Source of the DNA: Echinarachnius parma
Taxonomy: Eukaryota > Echinodermata > Echinoidea > Clypeasteroida > Echinarachniidae
Direction of reading: 5' to 3'
DNA: 64,000 nucleotides
Assembly: GCA_037951105.1 (NCBI GenBank)
Contig: JBAMJV010007123.1
Span: 1-64,000, forward strand
The position numbers and the translations under genes are program-made. This document shows, one piece after another, positions 50,531 through 64,000 of the stretch. The number at the start of each line of letters is the position of its first letter. Within the stretch, counting starts at the first letter, position 1. The notes under the pieces are model-generated. The model made no database searches, had not been told where the DNA came from, and saw only the letters and a program-made list of their open reading frames with translations.

Positions 50531-53500
50531 TGAATCATGTATCCCTCTAGTATGTGTGTATGTGTGTGCGAATTACATTTATCCAGCTATCAATATGTAG
50601 ATGTAAGATGTAGAGGGCAGTATATTACATGGATGAATCGATCACTGTTCAAGGTTCCGATTGACAATCGCCTGTTATCGTTACTAATTGTTTTGCACTT
50701 GGCAACACGGAGAAATAAATCTTAAAACGAAGAACGTTTTGCGAGCCTTGCCGATTTGTTTATTGCGATTCGCTCCCCGAGCTCTATCATGGCAACGCGC
50801 AATTTTCCAAGACGTCACAATAGTCTACAAGACACTTCAAATGTCTATATCCATACAAAAAAAAAAGGTAAAAGTAGCGAGGATGCATAAATCTACTTGT
50901 TGTATAATTTTTGCAGATCATATTATGTATGGAGCAATAGATCAATACAAAATAAACAAGGAAGTGAAAAAAGAAAAATGTATACATACCCCTGCCGGGA
51001 TTCGAACCTTCACTAAGAGGATTTTCAGACGGACTTGAGTTGCGCCTTGCCATATTTACCGATCGAAATTTGAGGTTGAAATTATATTATTTGAATCATG
51101 TATCCCTCTAGTATGTGTGAGTGTGCGAATTACATTTATCCAGCTATCAATATGTAGATGTAAGATGTAGAGGGCAGTATATTACATGGGTGAATCGATC
51201 ACTATTCAAGGTTCCGATTGACAATCGCCTGTTATCGTCACGACTTAGTTTGTACTTGGCAATACGGATAATTAAATCTTTAAACGAAAAACGTTTTGCG
51301 AGCCTAGCCGAGTTGTTTATTGCGATTCGCTCCCCAAGCTCTATCATGGGAACGCGCAATTTTCCAAGACGTCGAAATAATTACCAAGACTCACCAAATG
51401 TCTATATCAATAAAAGAAAAATAAATACATGTATTAAACGATATTGAGGCAGAACTGCATGTGGTTGGTAGTCCATAAAATAAAGTTTTTATTCTTTTTG
51501 ATATATAAAGGAGCAAGGATGCATGAATTTAGTTGCAGTAATGTGTTTGCAGATCATATTATGTAAGGAAGGAATAAATAATACAGATTAAACACGGAAG
51601 AGGAAAAAAAGAAAAATACATACCCTGCTGGGATTCGAACACTTACCAAGAGGATCTCGAGTCTAACCTTAGTTGCGCCTTGCCACTTTTACCGAACGAA
51701 ATTTGAGGTTGAATTTATATTATTTGAATCATGTATCCATCTAGTATGTGTGTGAATAACACATATCCAGCGATCAATATGTAGATGTATGATGTAGAGG
51801 ACATTTGAATGAATCGAACACTATTCCACGTTCCGATTGACAATCGCCTATTATCGTCACGGATTGTTTTGCACTTGGCAACACGGAGAAATAAATCTTA
51901 AAACGAAGATCGTTTTGCGAGCCTTGCCGATTTGTTTATTGCGATTCGCTCCCCGAGCTCTATCATAGCAACGCGCAATTTTCCAAGACGTCACAATAGT
52001 CTACAAGACACTTCAAATGTCTATATCCATACATAAAAAAGTGAAAGTAGCGAGGATGCATAAATCTAGTTGTTGTATAATGTTTGCAGATCATATTATG
52101 TATGGAGCAATAGATCAATACAAAATAAACAAGGAAGTGAAAAAAGAAAAATACATACATACCCTGCCGGGATTCGAACCTTCACTAAGAGGATCTTCAG
52201 ACGGACTTGAGTTGCGCCTTGCCATATTTACCGATCGAAATTTGAGGTTGAAATTATATTATTTGAATCATGTATCCCTCTAGTATGTGTGTATGTGTGT
52301 GCGAATTACATTTATCCAGCTATCAATATGTAGATGTAAGATGTAGAGGGCAGTATATTACATGGGTGAATCGATCACTATTCAAGGTTCCGATTGACAA
52401 TCGCCTGTTATCGTCACGACTTAGTTTGTACTTGGCAATACGGATAATTAAATCTTTAAACGAAAAACGTTTTGCGAGCCTAGCTGATTTGTTTATTGCG
52501 ATTCGCTCCCCAAGCTCTATCATGGGAACGCGCAATTTTCCAAGACGTCGAAATAATTACCAAGACTCACCAAATGTCTATATCAATAAAAGAAAAATAA
52601 ATACATGTATTAAACGATATTGAGGCAGAACTGCATGTGGTTGGTAGTCCATAAAATAAAGTTTGTATTCTTTTTGATATATAAAGGAGCAAGGATGCGT
52701 GAATTTAGTTGTAGTAATGTGTTTGCAGATCATATTATGTAAGGAAGGAATAAATAATACAGATAAAACACGGAAGAGGAAAAAAAATACATACCCTGCT
52801 GGGATTTGAACGCTTACCAAGAGGATCTCGAGTCCAACCTTAGTTGCGCCTTGCCACTTTTACCGAGGGAAATTTGAGGTTGAATATATATTATTTGAAT
52901 CATGTATCCCTCTAGTATGTGTGTGTGTGTGTGTGCAAATTACATTTATCCAGCTATCAATATGTAGATGTAAGATGTAGAGGGCAGTATATTACATGGA
53001 TGAATCGATCACTGTTCAAGGTTCCGATTGACAATCGCCTGTTATCGTTACTAATTGTTTTGCACTTGGCAACACGGAGAAATAAATCTTAAAACGAAGA
53101 ACGTTTTGCGAGCCTTGCCGATTTGTTTATTGCGATTCGCTCCCCGAGCTCTATCATGGCAACGCGCAATTTTCCAAGACGTCACAATAGTCTACAAGAC
53201 ACTTCAAATGTCTATATCCATACAAAAAAAAAGGTAAAAGTAGCGAGGATGCATAAATCTACTTGTTGTATTATTTTTGCAGATCATATTATGTATGGAG
53301 CAATAGATCAATACAAAATAAACAAGGAAGTGAAAAAAGAAAAATGTATACATACCCCTGCCGGGATTCGAACCTTCACTAAGAGGATTTTCAGACGGAC
53401 TTGAGTTGCGCCTTGCCATATTTACCGATCGAAATTTGAGGTTGAAATTATATTATTTGAATCATGTATCCCTCTAGTATGTGTGAGTGTGCGAATTACA

Positions 53501-54629
53501 TTTATCCAGCTATCAATATGTAGATGTAAGATGTAGAGGGCAGTATATTACATGGGTGAATCGATCACTATTCAAGGTTCCGATTGACAATCGCCTGTTA
53601 TCGTCACGACTTAGTTTGTACTTGGCAATACGGATAATTAAATCTTTAAACGAAAAACGTTTTGCGAGCCTAGCTGATTTGTTTATTGCGATTCGCTCCC
53701 CAAGCTCTATCATGGGAACGCGCAATTTTCCAAGACGTCGAAATAATTACCAAGACTCACCAAATGTCTATATAAATAAAAGAAAAAAAAAATACATGTA
53801 TTAAACGATATTGAGGCAGAACTGCATGTGGTTGGAAGTCCATAAAATAAAGTTTTTATTCTTTTTGATATATAAAGGAGCAAGGATGCATGAATTTAGT
53901 TGTAGTAATGTGTTTGCACATCATATTATGTAAGGAAGGAATAAATAATACAGATTAAACACGGAAGAGGAAAAAAAGAAAAATACATACCCTGCTGGGA
54001 TTCGAACACTTACCAAGAGGATCTCGAGTCTAACCTTAGTTGCGCCTTACCACTTTTACCGAACGAAATTTAAGGTTGAATTTATATTATTTGAATCATG
54101 TATCCATCTAGTATGTGTGTGAATAACACATATCCAGCGATCAATATGTAGATGTATGATGTAGAGGACATTTGAATGAATCGAACACTATTCCACGTTC
54201 CGATTGACAATCGCCTATTATCGTCACGGATTGTTTTGCACTTGGCAACACGGAGAAATAAATCTTAAAACGAAGATCGTTTTGCGAGCCTTGCCGATTT
54301 GTTTATTGCGATTCGCTCCCCGAGCTCTATCATAGCAACGCACAATTTTCCAAGACGTCACAATAGTCTACAAGACACTTCAAATGTCTATATCCGTACA
54401 TAAAAAAGTGAAAGTAGCGAGGATGCATAAATCTAGTTGTTGTATAATTTTTGCAGATCATATTATGTATGGAGCAATAGATCAATACAAAATAAACAAG
54501 GAAGTGAAAAAAGAAAAATACATACATACCCTGCCGGGATTCGAACCTTCACTAAGAGGATCTTCAGACGGACTTGAGTTGCGCCTTGCCATATTTACCG
54601 ATCGAAATTTGAGGTTGAAATTATATATT
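50531..54629 (-). repeat. Satellite 2 4.1-kb higher-order repeat, tandem copy 3
   Basis: 4,099 bp, nearly identical to copy 2, including the longer A-run near 50855 and (TG)9 at 52918-52935. A private 2-bp loss (TTATATATTTGAATC) marks its right end near 54625. Confidence 0.9.
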
Positions 54630-57600
54630 TGAATCATGTATCCCTCTAGTATGTGTGTATGTGTGTGCGAATTACATTTATCCAGCTATCAATATGTAGA
54701 TGTAAGATGTAGAGGGCAGTATATTACATGGATGAATCGATCACTGTTCAAGGTTCCGATTGACAATCGCCTGTTATCGTTACTAATTGTTTTGCACTTG
54801 GCAACACGGAGAAATAAATCTTAAAACGAAGAACGTTTTGCGAGCCTTGCCGATTTGTTTATTGCGATTCGCTCCCCGAGCTCTATCATGGCAACGCGCA
54901 ATTTTCCAAGACGTCACAATAGTCTACAAGACACTTCAAATGTCTATATCCATACAAAAAAAAAGGTAAAAGTAGCGAGGATGCATAAATCTACTTGTTG
55001 TATAATTTTTGCAGATCATATTATGTATGGAGCAATAGATCAATACAAAATAAACAAGGAAGTGAAAAAAGAAAAATGTATACATACCCCTGCCGGGATT
55101 CGAACCTTCACTAAGAGGATTTTCAGACGGACTTGAGTTGCGCCTTGCCATATTTACCGATCGAAATTTGAGGTTGAAATTATATTATTTGAATCATGTA
55201 TCCCTCTAGTATGTGTGAGTGTGCGAATTACATTTATCCAGCTATCAATATGTAGATGTAAGATGTAGAGGGCAGTATATTACATGGGTGAATCGATCAC
55301 TATTCAAGGTTCCGATTGACAATCGCCTGTTATCGTCACGACTTAGTTTGTACTTGGCAATACGGATAATTAAATCTTTAAACGAAAAACGTTTTGCGAG
55401 CCTAGCCGAGTTGTTTATTGCGATTCGCTCCCCAAGCTCTATCATGGGAACGCGCAATTTTCCAAGACGTCGAAATAATTACCAAGACTCACCAAATGTC
55501 TATATCAATAAAAGAAAAATAAATACATGTATTAAACGATATTGAGGCAGAACTGCATGTGGTTGGTAGTCCATAAAATAAAGTTTTTATTCTTTTTGAT
55601 ATATAAAGGAGCAAGGATGCATGAATTTAGTTGTAGTAATGTGTTTGCAGATCATATTATGTAAGGAAGGAATAAATAATACAGATTAAACACGGAAGAG
55701 GAAAAAAAGAAAAATACATACCCTGCTGGGATTCGAACACTTACCAAGAGGATCTCGAGTCTAACCTTAGTTGCGCCTTGCCACTTTTACCGAACGAAAT
55801 TTGAGGTTGAATTTATATTATTTGAATCATGTATCCATCTAGTATGTGTGTGAATAACACATATCCAGCGATCAATATGTAGATGTATGATGTAGAGGAC
55901 ATTTGAATGAATCGAACACTATTCCACGTTCCGATTGACAATCGCCTATTATCGTCACGGATTGTTTTGCACTTGGCAACACGGAGAAATAAATCTTAAA
56001 ACGAAGATCGTTTTGCGAGCCTTGCCGATTTGTTTATTGCGATTCGCTCCCCGAGCTCTATCATAGCAACGCGCAATTTTCCAAGACGTCACAATAGTCT
56101 ACAAGACACTTCAAATGTCTATATCCATACATAAAAAAGTGAAAGTAGCGAGGATGCATAAATCTAGTTGTTGTATAATGTTTGCAGATCATATTATGTA
56201 TGGAGCAATAGATCAATACAAAATAAACAAGGAAGTGAAAAAAGAAAAATACATACATACCCTGCCGGGATTCGAACCTTCACTAAGAGGATCTTCAGAC
56301 GGACTTGAGTTGCGCCTTGCCATATTTACCGATCGAAATTTGAGGTTGAAATTATATTATTTGAATCATGTATCCCTCTAGTATGTGTGTATGTGTGTGC
56401 GAATTACATTTATCCAGCTATCAATATGTAGATGTAAGATGTAGAGGGCAGTATATTACATGGGTGAATCGATCACTATTCAAGGTTCCGATTGACAATC
56501 GCCTGTTATCGTCACGAATTAGTTTGTACTTGGCAATACGGATAATTAAATCTTTAAACGAAAAACGTTTTGCGAGCCTAGCTGATTTGTTTATTGCGAT
56601 TCGCTCCCCAAGCTCTATCATGGGAACGCGCAATTTTCCAAGACGTCGAAATAATTACCAAGACTCACCAAATGTCTATATCAATAAAAGAAAAATAAAT
56701 ACATGTATTAAACGATATTGAGGCAGAACTGCATGTGGTTGGTAGTCCATAAAATAAAGTTTTTATTCTTTTTGATATATAAAGGAGCAAGGATGCGTGA
56801 ATTTAGTTGTAGTAATGTGTTTGCAGATCATATTATGTAAGGAAGGAATAAATAATACAGATAAAACACGGAAGAGGAAAAAAAATACATACCCTGCTGG
56901 GATTTGAACGCTTACCAAGAGGATCTCGAGTCCAACCTTAGTTGCGCCTTGCCACTTTTACCGAGGGAAATTTGAGGTTGAATATATATTATTTGAATCA
57001 TGTATCCCTCTAGTATGTGTGTGTGTGTGTGTGTGCAAATTACATTTATCCAGCTATCAATATGTAGATGTAAGATGTAGAGGGCAGTATATTACATGGA
57101 TGAATCGATCACTGTTCAAGGTTCCGATTGACAATCGCCTGTTATCGTTACTAATTGTTTTGCACTTGGCAACACGGAGAAATAAATCTTAAAACGAAGA
57201 ACGTTTTGCGAGCCTTGCCGATTTGTTTATTGCGATTCGCTCCCCGAGCTCTATCATGGCAACGCGCAATTTTCCAAGACGTCACAATAGTCTACAAGAC
57301 ACTTCAAATGTCTATATCCATACAAAAAAAAAGGTAAAAGTAGCGAGGATGCATAAATCTACTTGTTGTATTATTTTTGCAGATCATATTATGTATGGAG
57401 CAATAGATCAATACAAAATAAACAAGGAAGTGAAAAAAGAAAATTGTATACATACCCCTGCCGGGATTCGAACCTTCACTAAGAGGATTTTCAGACGGAC
57501 TTGAGTTGCGCCTTGCCATATTTACCGATCGAAATTTGAGGTTGAAATTATATTATTTGAATCATGTATCCCTCTAGTATGTGTGAGTGTGCGAATTACA

Positions 57601-58729
57601 TTTATCCAGCTATCAATATGTAGATGTAAGATGTAGAGGGCAGTATATTACATGGGTGAATCGATCACTATTCAAGGTTCCGATTGACAATCGCCTGTTA
57701 TCGTCACGACTTAGTTTGTACTTGGCAATACGGATAATTAAATCTTTAAACGAAAAACGTTTTGCGAGCCTAGCCGATTTGTTTATTGCGATTCGCTCCC
57801 CAAGCTCTATCATGGGAACGCGCAATTTTCCAAGACGTCGAAATAATTACCAAGACTCACCAAATGTCTATATCAATAAAAGAAAAATAAATACATGTAT
57901 TAAACGATATTGAGGCAGAACTGCATGTGGTTGGTAGTCCATAAAATAAAGTTTTTATTCTTTTTGATATATAAAGGAGCAAGGATGCATGAATTTAGTT
58001 GTAGTAATGTGTTTGCAGATCATATTATGTAAGGAAGGAATAAATAATACAGATTAAACACGGAAGAGGAAAAAAAGAAAAATACATACCCTGCTGGGAT
58101 TCGAACACTTACCAAGAGGATCTCGAGTCTAACCTTAGTTGCGCCTTGCCACTTTTACCGAACGAAATTTGAGGTTGAATTTATATTATTTGAATCATGT
58201 ATCCATCTAGTATGTGTGTGAATAACACATATCCAGCGATCAATATGTAGATGTATGATGTAGAGGACATTTGAATGAATCGAACACTATTCCACGTTCC
58301 CATTGACAATCGCCTATTATCGTCACGGATTGTTTTGCACTTGGCAACACGGAGAAATAAATCTTAAAACGAAGATCGTTTTGCGAGCCTTGCCGATTTG
58401 TTTATTGCGATTCGCTCCCCGAGCTCTATCATAGCAACGCACAATTTTCCAAGACGTCACAATAGTCTACAAGACACTTCAAATGTCTATATCCATAAAT
58501 AAAAAAGTGAAAGTAGCGAGGATGCATAAATCTAGTTGTTGTATAATTTTTGCAGATCATATTATGTATGGAGCAATAGATCAATACAAAAAAAACAAGG
58601 AAGTGAAAAAAGAAAAATACATACATACCCTGCCGGGATTCGAACCTTCACTAAGAGGATCTTCAGACGGACTTGAGTTGCGCCTTGCCATATTTACCGA
58701 TCGAAATTTGAGGTTGAAATTATATTATT
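54630..58729 (-). repeat. Satellite 2 4.1-kb higher-order repeat, tandem copy 4
   Basis: 4,100 bp with the same seven-monomer order. (TG)10 lies at 57016-57035. It carries private changes such as CACGAATTAGTTTG near 56514 and GAAAATTGTATAC near 57440. Confidence 0.9.
58627..58698 (-). other. tRNA-like module of type A monomer in the inverted array (representative)
   Basis: Reverse-strand version of the module described at 3889. GGATTCGAACC at 58636-58646 is the complement of a perfect B box, GCGCCTTGCCA is the A-box-like end, and the A-runs of GAAAAAAGAAAAATAC just to the left are the T-run terminator on the minus strand. Comparable modules occur in each reverse-orientation monomer, some shortened by ~10 bp (GACTTGCCATATTT). 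Confidence 0.65.
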
Positions 58730-61700
58730 TGAATCATGTATCCCTCTAGTATGTGTGTATGTGTGTGCGAATTACATTTATCCAGCTATCAATATGTAGA
58801 TGTAAGATGTAGAGGGCAGTATATTACATGGATGAATCGATCACTGTTCAAGGTTCCGATTGACAATCGCCTGTTATCGTTACTAATTGTTTTGCACTTG
58901 GCAACACGGAGAAATAAATCTTAAAACGAAGAACGTTTTGCGAGCCTTGCCGATTTGTTTATTGCGATTCGCTCCCCGAGCTCTATCATGGCAACGCGCA
59001 ATTTTCCAAGACGTCACAATAGTCTACAAGACACTTCAAATGTCTATATCCATACAAAAAAAAAGGTAAAAGTAGCGAGGATGCATAAATCTACTTGTTG
59101 TATAATTTTTGCAGATCATATTATGTATGGAGCAATAGATCAATACAAAATAAACAAGGAAGTGAAAAAAGAAAAATGTATACATACCCCTGCCGGGATT
59201 CGAACCTTCACTAAGAGGATTTTCAGACGGACTTGAGTTGCGCCTTGCCATATTTACCGATCGAAATTTGAGGTTGAAATTATATTATTTGAATCATGTA
59301 TCCCTCTAGTATGTGTGAGTGTGCGAATTACATTTATCCAGCTATCAATATGTAGATGTAAGATGTAGAGGGCAGTATATTACATGGGTGAATCGATCAC
59401 TATTCAAGGTTCCGATTGACAATCGCCTGTTATCGTCACGACTTAGTTTGTACTTGGCAATACGGATAATTAAATCTTTAAACGAAAAACGTTTTGCGAG
59501 CCTAGCCGATTTGTTTATTGCGATTCGCTCCCCAAGCTCTATCATGGGAACGCGCAATTTTCCAAGACGTCGAAATAATTACCAAGACTCACCAAATGTT
59601 TATATCAATAAAAGAAAAATAAATACATGTATTAAACGATATTGAGGCAGAACTGCATGTGGTTGGTAGTCCATAAAATAAAGTTTTTATTCTTTTTGAT
59701 ATATAAAGGAGCAAGGATGCATGAATTTAGTTGTAGTAATGTGTTTGCAGATCATATTATGTAAGGAAGGAATACATAATACAGATTAAACACGGAAGAG
59801 GAAAAAAAGAAAAATACATACCCTGCTGGGATTCGAACACTTACCAAGAGGATCTCGAGTCTAACCTTAGTTGCGCCTTGCCACTTTTACCGAACGAAAT
59901 TTGAGGTTGAATTTATATTATTTGAATCATGTATCCATCTAGTATGTGTGTGAATAACACATATCCAGCGATCAATATGTAGATGTATGATGTAGAGGAC
60001 ATTTGAATGAATCGAACACTATTCCACGTTCCGATTGACAATCGCCTATTATCGTCACGGATTGTTTTGCACTTGGCAACACGGAGAAATAAATCTTAAA
60101 ACGAAGATCGTTTTGCGAGCCTTGCCGATTTGTTTATTGCGATTCGCTCCCCGAGCTCTATCATAGCAACGCACAATTTTCCAAGACAATAGTCTACAAG
60201 ACACTTCAAATGTCTATATCCATACATAAAAAAGTGAAAGTAGCGAGGATGCATAAATCTAGTTGTTGTATAATTTTTGCAGATCATATTATGTATGGAG
60301 CAATAGATCAATACAAAATAAACAAGGAAGTGAAAAAAGAAAAATACATACATACCCTGCCGGGATTCGAACCTTCACTAAGAGGATCTTCAGACGGACT
60401 TGAGTTGCGCCTTGCCATATTTACCGATCGAAATTTGAGGTTGAAATTATATTATTTGAATCATGTATCCCTCTAGTATGTGTGTATGTGTGTGCGAATT
60501 ACATTTATCCAGCTATCAATATGTAGATGTAAGATGTAGAGGGCAGTATATTACATGGATGAATCGATCACTGTTCAAGGTTCCGATTGACAATCGCCTG
60601 TTATCGTTACTAATTGTTTTGCACTTGGCAACACGGAGAAATAAATCTTAAAACGAAGAACGTTTTGCGAGCCTTGCCGATTTGTTTATTGCGATTCGCT
60701 CCCCGAGCTCTATCATGGCAACGCGCAATTTTCCAAGACGTCACTATAGTCTACAAGACACTTCAAATGTCTATATCCATACAAAAAAAAAGGTAAAAGT
60801 AGCGAGGATGCATAAATCTACTTGTTGTATAATTTTTGCAGATCATATTATGTATGGAGCAATAGATCAATACAAAATAAACAAGGAAGTGAAAAAAGAA
60901 AAATGTATACATACCCCTGCCGGGATTCGAACCTTCACTAAGAGGATTTTCAGACGGACTTGAGTTGCGCCTTGCCATATTTACCGATCGAAATTTGAGG
61001 TTGAAATTATATTATTTGAATCATGTATCCCTCTAGTATGTGTGAGTGTGCGAATTACATTTATCCAGCTATCAATATGTAGATGTAAGATGTAGAGGGC
61101 AGTATATTACATGGGTGAATCGATCACTATTCAAGGTTCCGATTGACAATCGCCTGTTATCGTCACGACTTAGTTTGTACTTGGCAATACGGATAATTAA
61201 ATCTTTAAACGAAAAACGTTTTGCGAGCCTAGCCGATTTTTTTATTGCGATTCGCTCCCCAAGCTCTATCATGGGAACGCGCAATTTTCCAAGACGTCGA
61301 AATAATTACCAAGACTCACCAAATGTCTATATCAATAAAAGAAAAATAAATACATGTATTAAACGATATTGAGGCAGAACTGCATGTGGTTGGTAGTCCA
61401 TAAAATAAAGTTTTTATTCTTTTTGATATATAAAGGAGCAAGGATGCATGAATTTAGTTGTAGTAATGTGTTTGCAGATCATATTATGTAAGGAAGGAAT
61501 AAATAATACAGATTAAACACGGAAGAGGAAAAAAAGAAAAATACATACCCTGCTGGGATTCGAACACTTACCAAGAGGATCTCGAGTCTAACCTTAGTTG
61601 CGCCTTGCCACTTTTACCGAACGAAATTTGAGGTTGAATTTATATTATTTGAATCATGTATCCATCTAGTATGTGTGTGAATAACACATATCCAGCGATC

Positions 61701-64000
61701 AATATGTAGATGTATGATGTAGAGGACATTTGAATGAATCGAACACTATTCCACGTTCCGATTGACAATCGCCTATTATCGTCACGGATTGTTTTGCACT
61801 TGGCAACACGGAGAAATAAATCTTAAAACGAAGATCGTTTTGCGAGCCTTGCCGATTTGTTTATTGCGATTCGCTCCCCGAGCTCTATCATAGCAACGCA
61901 CAATTTTCCAAGACGTCACAATAGTCTACAAGACACTTCAAATGTCTATATCCATACATAAAAAAGTGAAAGTAGCGAGGATGCATAAATCTAGTTGTTG
62001 TATAATTTTTGCAGATCATATTATGTATGGAGCAATAGATCAATACAAAATAAACAAGGAAGTGAAAAAAGAAAAATACATACATACCCTGCCGGGATTC
62101 GAACCTTCACTAAGAGGATCTTCAGACGGACTTGAGTTGCGCCTTGCCATATTTACCGATCGAAATTTGAGGTTGAAATTATATTATTTGAATCATGTAT
62201 CCCTCTAGTATGTGTGTATGTGTGTGCGAATTACATTTATCCAGCTATCAATATGTAGATGTAAGATGTAGAGGGCAGTATATTACATGGATGAATCGAT
62301 CACTGTTCAAGGTTCCGATTGACAATCGCCTGTTATCGTTACTAATTGTTTTGCACTTGGCAACACGGAGAAATAAATCTTAAAACGAAGAACGTTTTGC
62401 GAGCCTTGCCGATTTGTTTATTGCGATTCGCTCCCCGAGCTCTATCATGGCAACGCGCAATTTTCCAAGACGTCACAATAGTCTACAAGACACTTCAAAT
62501 GTCTATATCCATACAAAAAAAAAAGTAAAAGTAGCGAGGATGCATAAATCTACTTGTTGTATAATTTTTGCAGATCATATTATGTATGGCGCAATAGATC
62601 AATACAAAATAAACAAGGAAGTGAAAAAAGAAAAATACATACATACCCCTGCCGGGATTCGAAACTTCACTAAGAGGATTTTCAGACGGACTTGAGTTGC
62701 GCCTTGCCATATTTACCGATCGAAATTTGAGGTTGAAATTATATTATTTGAATCATGTATCCCTCTAGTATGTGTGTATGTGTGTGCGAATTACATTTAT
62801 CCAGCTATCAATATGTAGATGTAAGATGTAGAGGGCAGTATATTACATGGATGAATCGATCACTGTTCAAGGTTCCGATTGACAATCGCCTGTTATCGTT
62901 ACGAATTGTTTTGCACTTGGCAACACGGAGAAATAAATCTTAAAACGAAGAACGTTTTGCGAGTCTTGCCGATTTGTTTATTGCGATTCGCTCCCCGAGC
63001 TCTATCATGGCAACGCGCAATTTTCCAAGACGTCACAATAGTCTACAAGACACTTCAAATGTCTATATCCATACAAAAAAAAGGTAAAAGTAGCGAGGAT
63101 GCATAAATCTACTTGTTGTATAATTTTTGCAGATCATATTATGTATGGAGCAATAGATCAATACAAAATAAACAAGGAAGTGAAAAAAGAAAAATATATA
63201 CATACCCCTGCCGGGATTCGAACCTTCACTAAGAGGATTTTCAGACGGACTTGCCATATTTACCGATCGAAATTTGAGGTTGAAATTATATTATTTGAAT
63301 CATGTATCCCTCTAGTATGTGTGAGTGTGCGAATTACATTTATCCAGCTATCAATATGTAGATGTAAGATGTAGAGGGCAGTATATTACATGGGTGAATC
63401 GATCACTATTCAAGGTTCCGATTGACAATCGCCTGTTATCGTCACGACTTAGTTTGTACTTGGCAATACGGATAATTAAATCTTTAAACGAAAAACGTTT
63501 TGCGAGCCTAGCCGATTTGTTTATTGCGATTCGCTCCCCAAGCTCTATCATGGGAACGCGCAATTTTCCAAGACGTCGAAATAATTACCAAGACTCACCA
63601 AATGTCTATATCAATAAAAGAAAAATAAATACATGTATTAAACGATATTGAGGCAGAACTGCATGTGGTTGGTAGTCCATAAAATAAAGTTTTTATTCTT
63701 TTTGATATATAAAGGAGCAAGGATGCATGAATTTAGTTGTAGTAATGTGTTTGCAGATCATATTATGTAAGGAAGGAATAAATAATACAGATTAAACACG
63801 GAAGAGGAAAAAAAGAAAAATACATACCCTGCAGGGATTCGAACACTTACCAAGAGGATCTCGAGTCTAACCTTAGTTGCGCCTTGCCACTTTTACCGAA
63901 CGAAATTTGAGGTTGAATTTATATTATTTGAATCATGTATCCATCTAGTATGTGTGTGAATAACACATATCCAGCGATCAATATGTAGATGTATGATGTA
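58730..64000 (-). repeat. Satellite 2 array, reverse orientation, right end of window
   Basis: Here the 7-mer gives way to a repeated three-monomer unit (560-633-~539, ~1.73 kb) with anchors at 58730, 59290, 59923, 60457, 61017, 61650, 62189, 62749, 63298 and 63931. A 5-bp loss (CCAAGACAATAG) near 60187 is private to one monomer. The monomer 62749-63297 is another close match to the LINE-bearing one and has an uninterrupted target at 62861-62870. The array runs off the window. Confidence 0.92.

Noticed and set aside
1-64000. Assigning the window to a centromere
   Set aside because: Higher-order satellites are compatible with a centromere but also with other heterochromatin. Nothing in the sequence alone decides it.

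Overview
This window is almost entirely satellite DNA from an animal (eukaryotic) genome, very probably an invertebrate. It shows no bacterial gene layout, carries tens of kilobases of AT-rich tandem repeats, and holds one non-LTR retrotransposon (LINE) of the CR1/L2/Jockey type. I cannot name the species from the sequence. I see no host protein-coding gene.

Layout. (1) 1-3835: a tandem array of a ~223-bp monomer (satellite 1), with a 7-monomer higher-order period of about 1,560 bp and one visible register jump near 3160. (2) 3836-~22481: a second, unrelated satellite (satellite 2) in forward orientation. It has two related monomer types, A (~542 bp) and B (~645 bp), that mostly alternate as an ~1,190-bp dimer. 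Each carries a degenerate class-II tRNA-like module with an RNA polymerase III B-box motif, followed closely by T-runs. (3) ~22482-64000: the same satellite 2 in the opposite orientation. The two orientations meet in a near-perfect short-spacer palindrome at ~22465-22515. The inverted arm is much more homogeneous and is organised into a 7-monomer, 4.1-kb higher-order repeat, with four consecutive copies at 42330-58729 and another at 36510-40609. (4) 27192-32006: a 4.8-kb LINE inserted on the + strand into one satellite 2 monomer. Intact copies of the same monomer elsewhere in the window serve as empty sites.

The LINE is the only convincing protein-coding unit. ORF1 (383 aa) has an N-terminal SAP-like motif, a predicted coiled coil and an SGNH/GDSL esterase-like domain with all catalytic blocks visible. 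ORF2 has an N-terminal PHD-type zinc finger, an apurinic-like endonuclease and a reverse transcriptase, and is split by one apparent frameshift near 30097-30134. The 3' end is an (AAAC)n tail. By family knowledge, ORF1 would bind the element RNA/DNA and ORF2 would nick target DNA and reverse-transcribe the RNA in place.

The many 60-118-codon open frames repeated through the satellites recur on both strands with the monomers and look like chance frames, so I do not call them genes. The most interesting points are the tRNA-like module in every satellite 2 monomer, the reciprocal A/B chimeric monomers, the inversion palindrome, and the LINE's domain arrangement.
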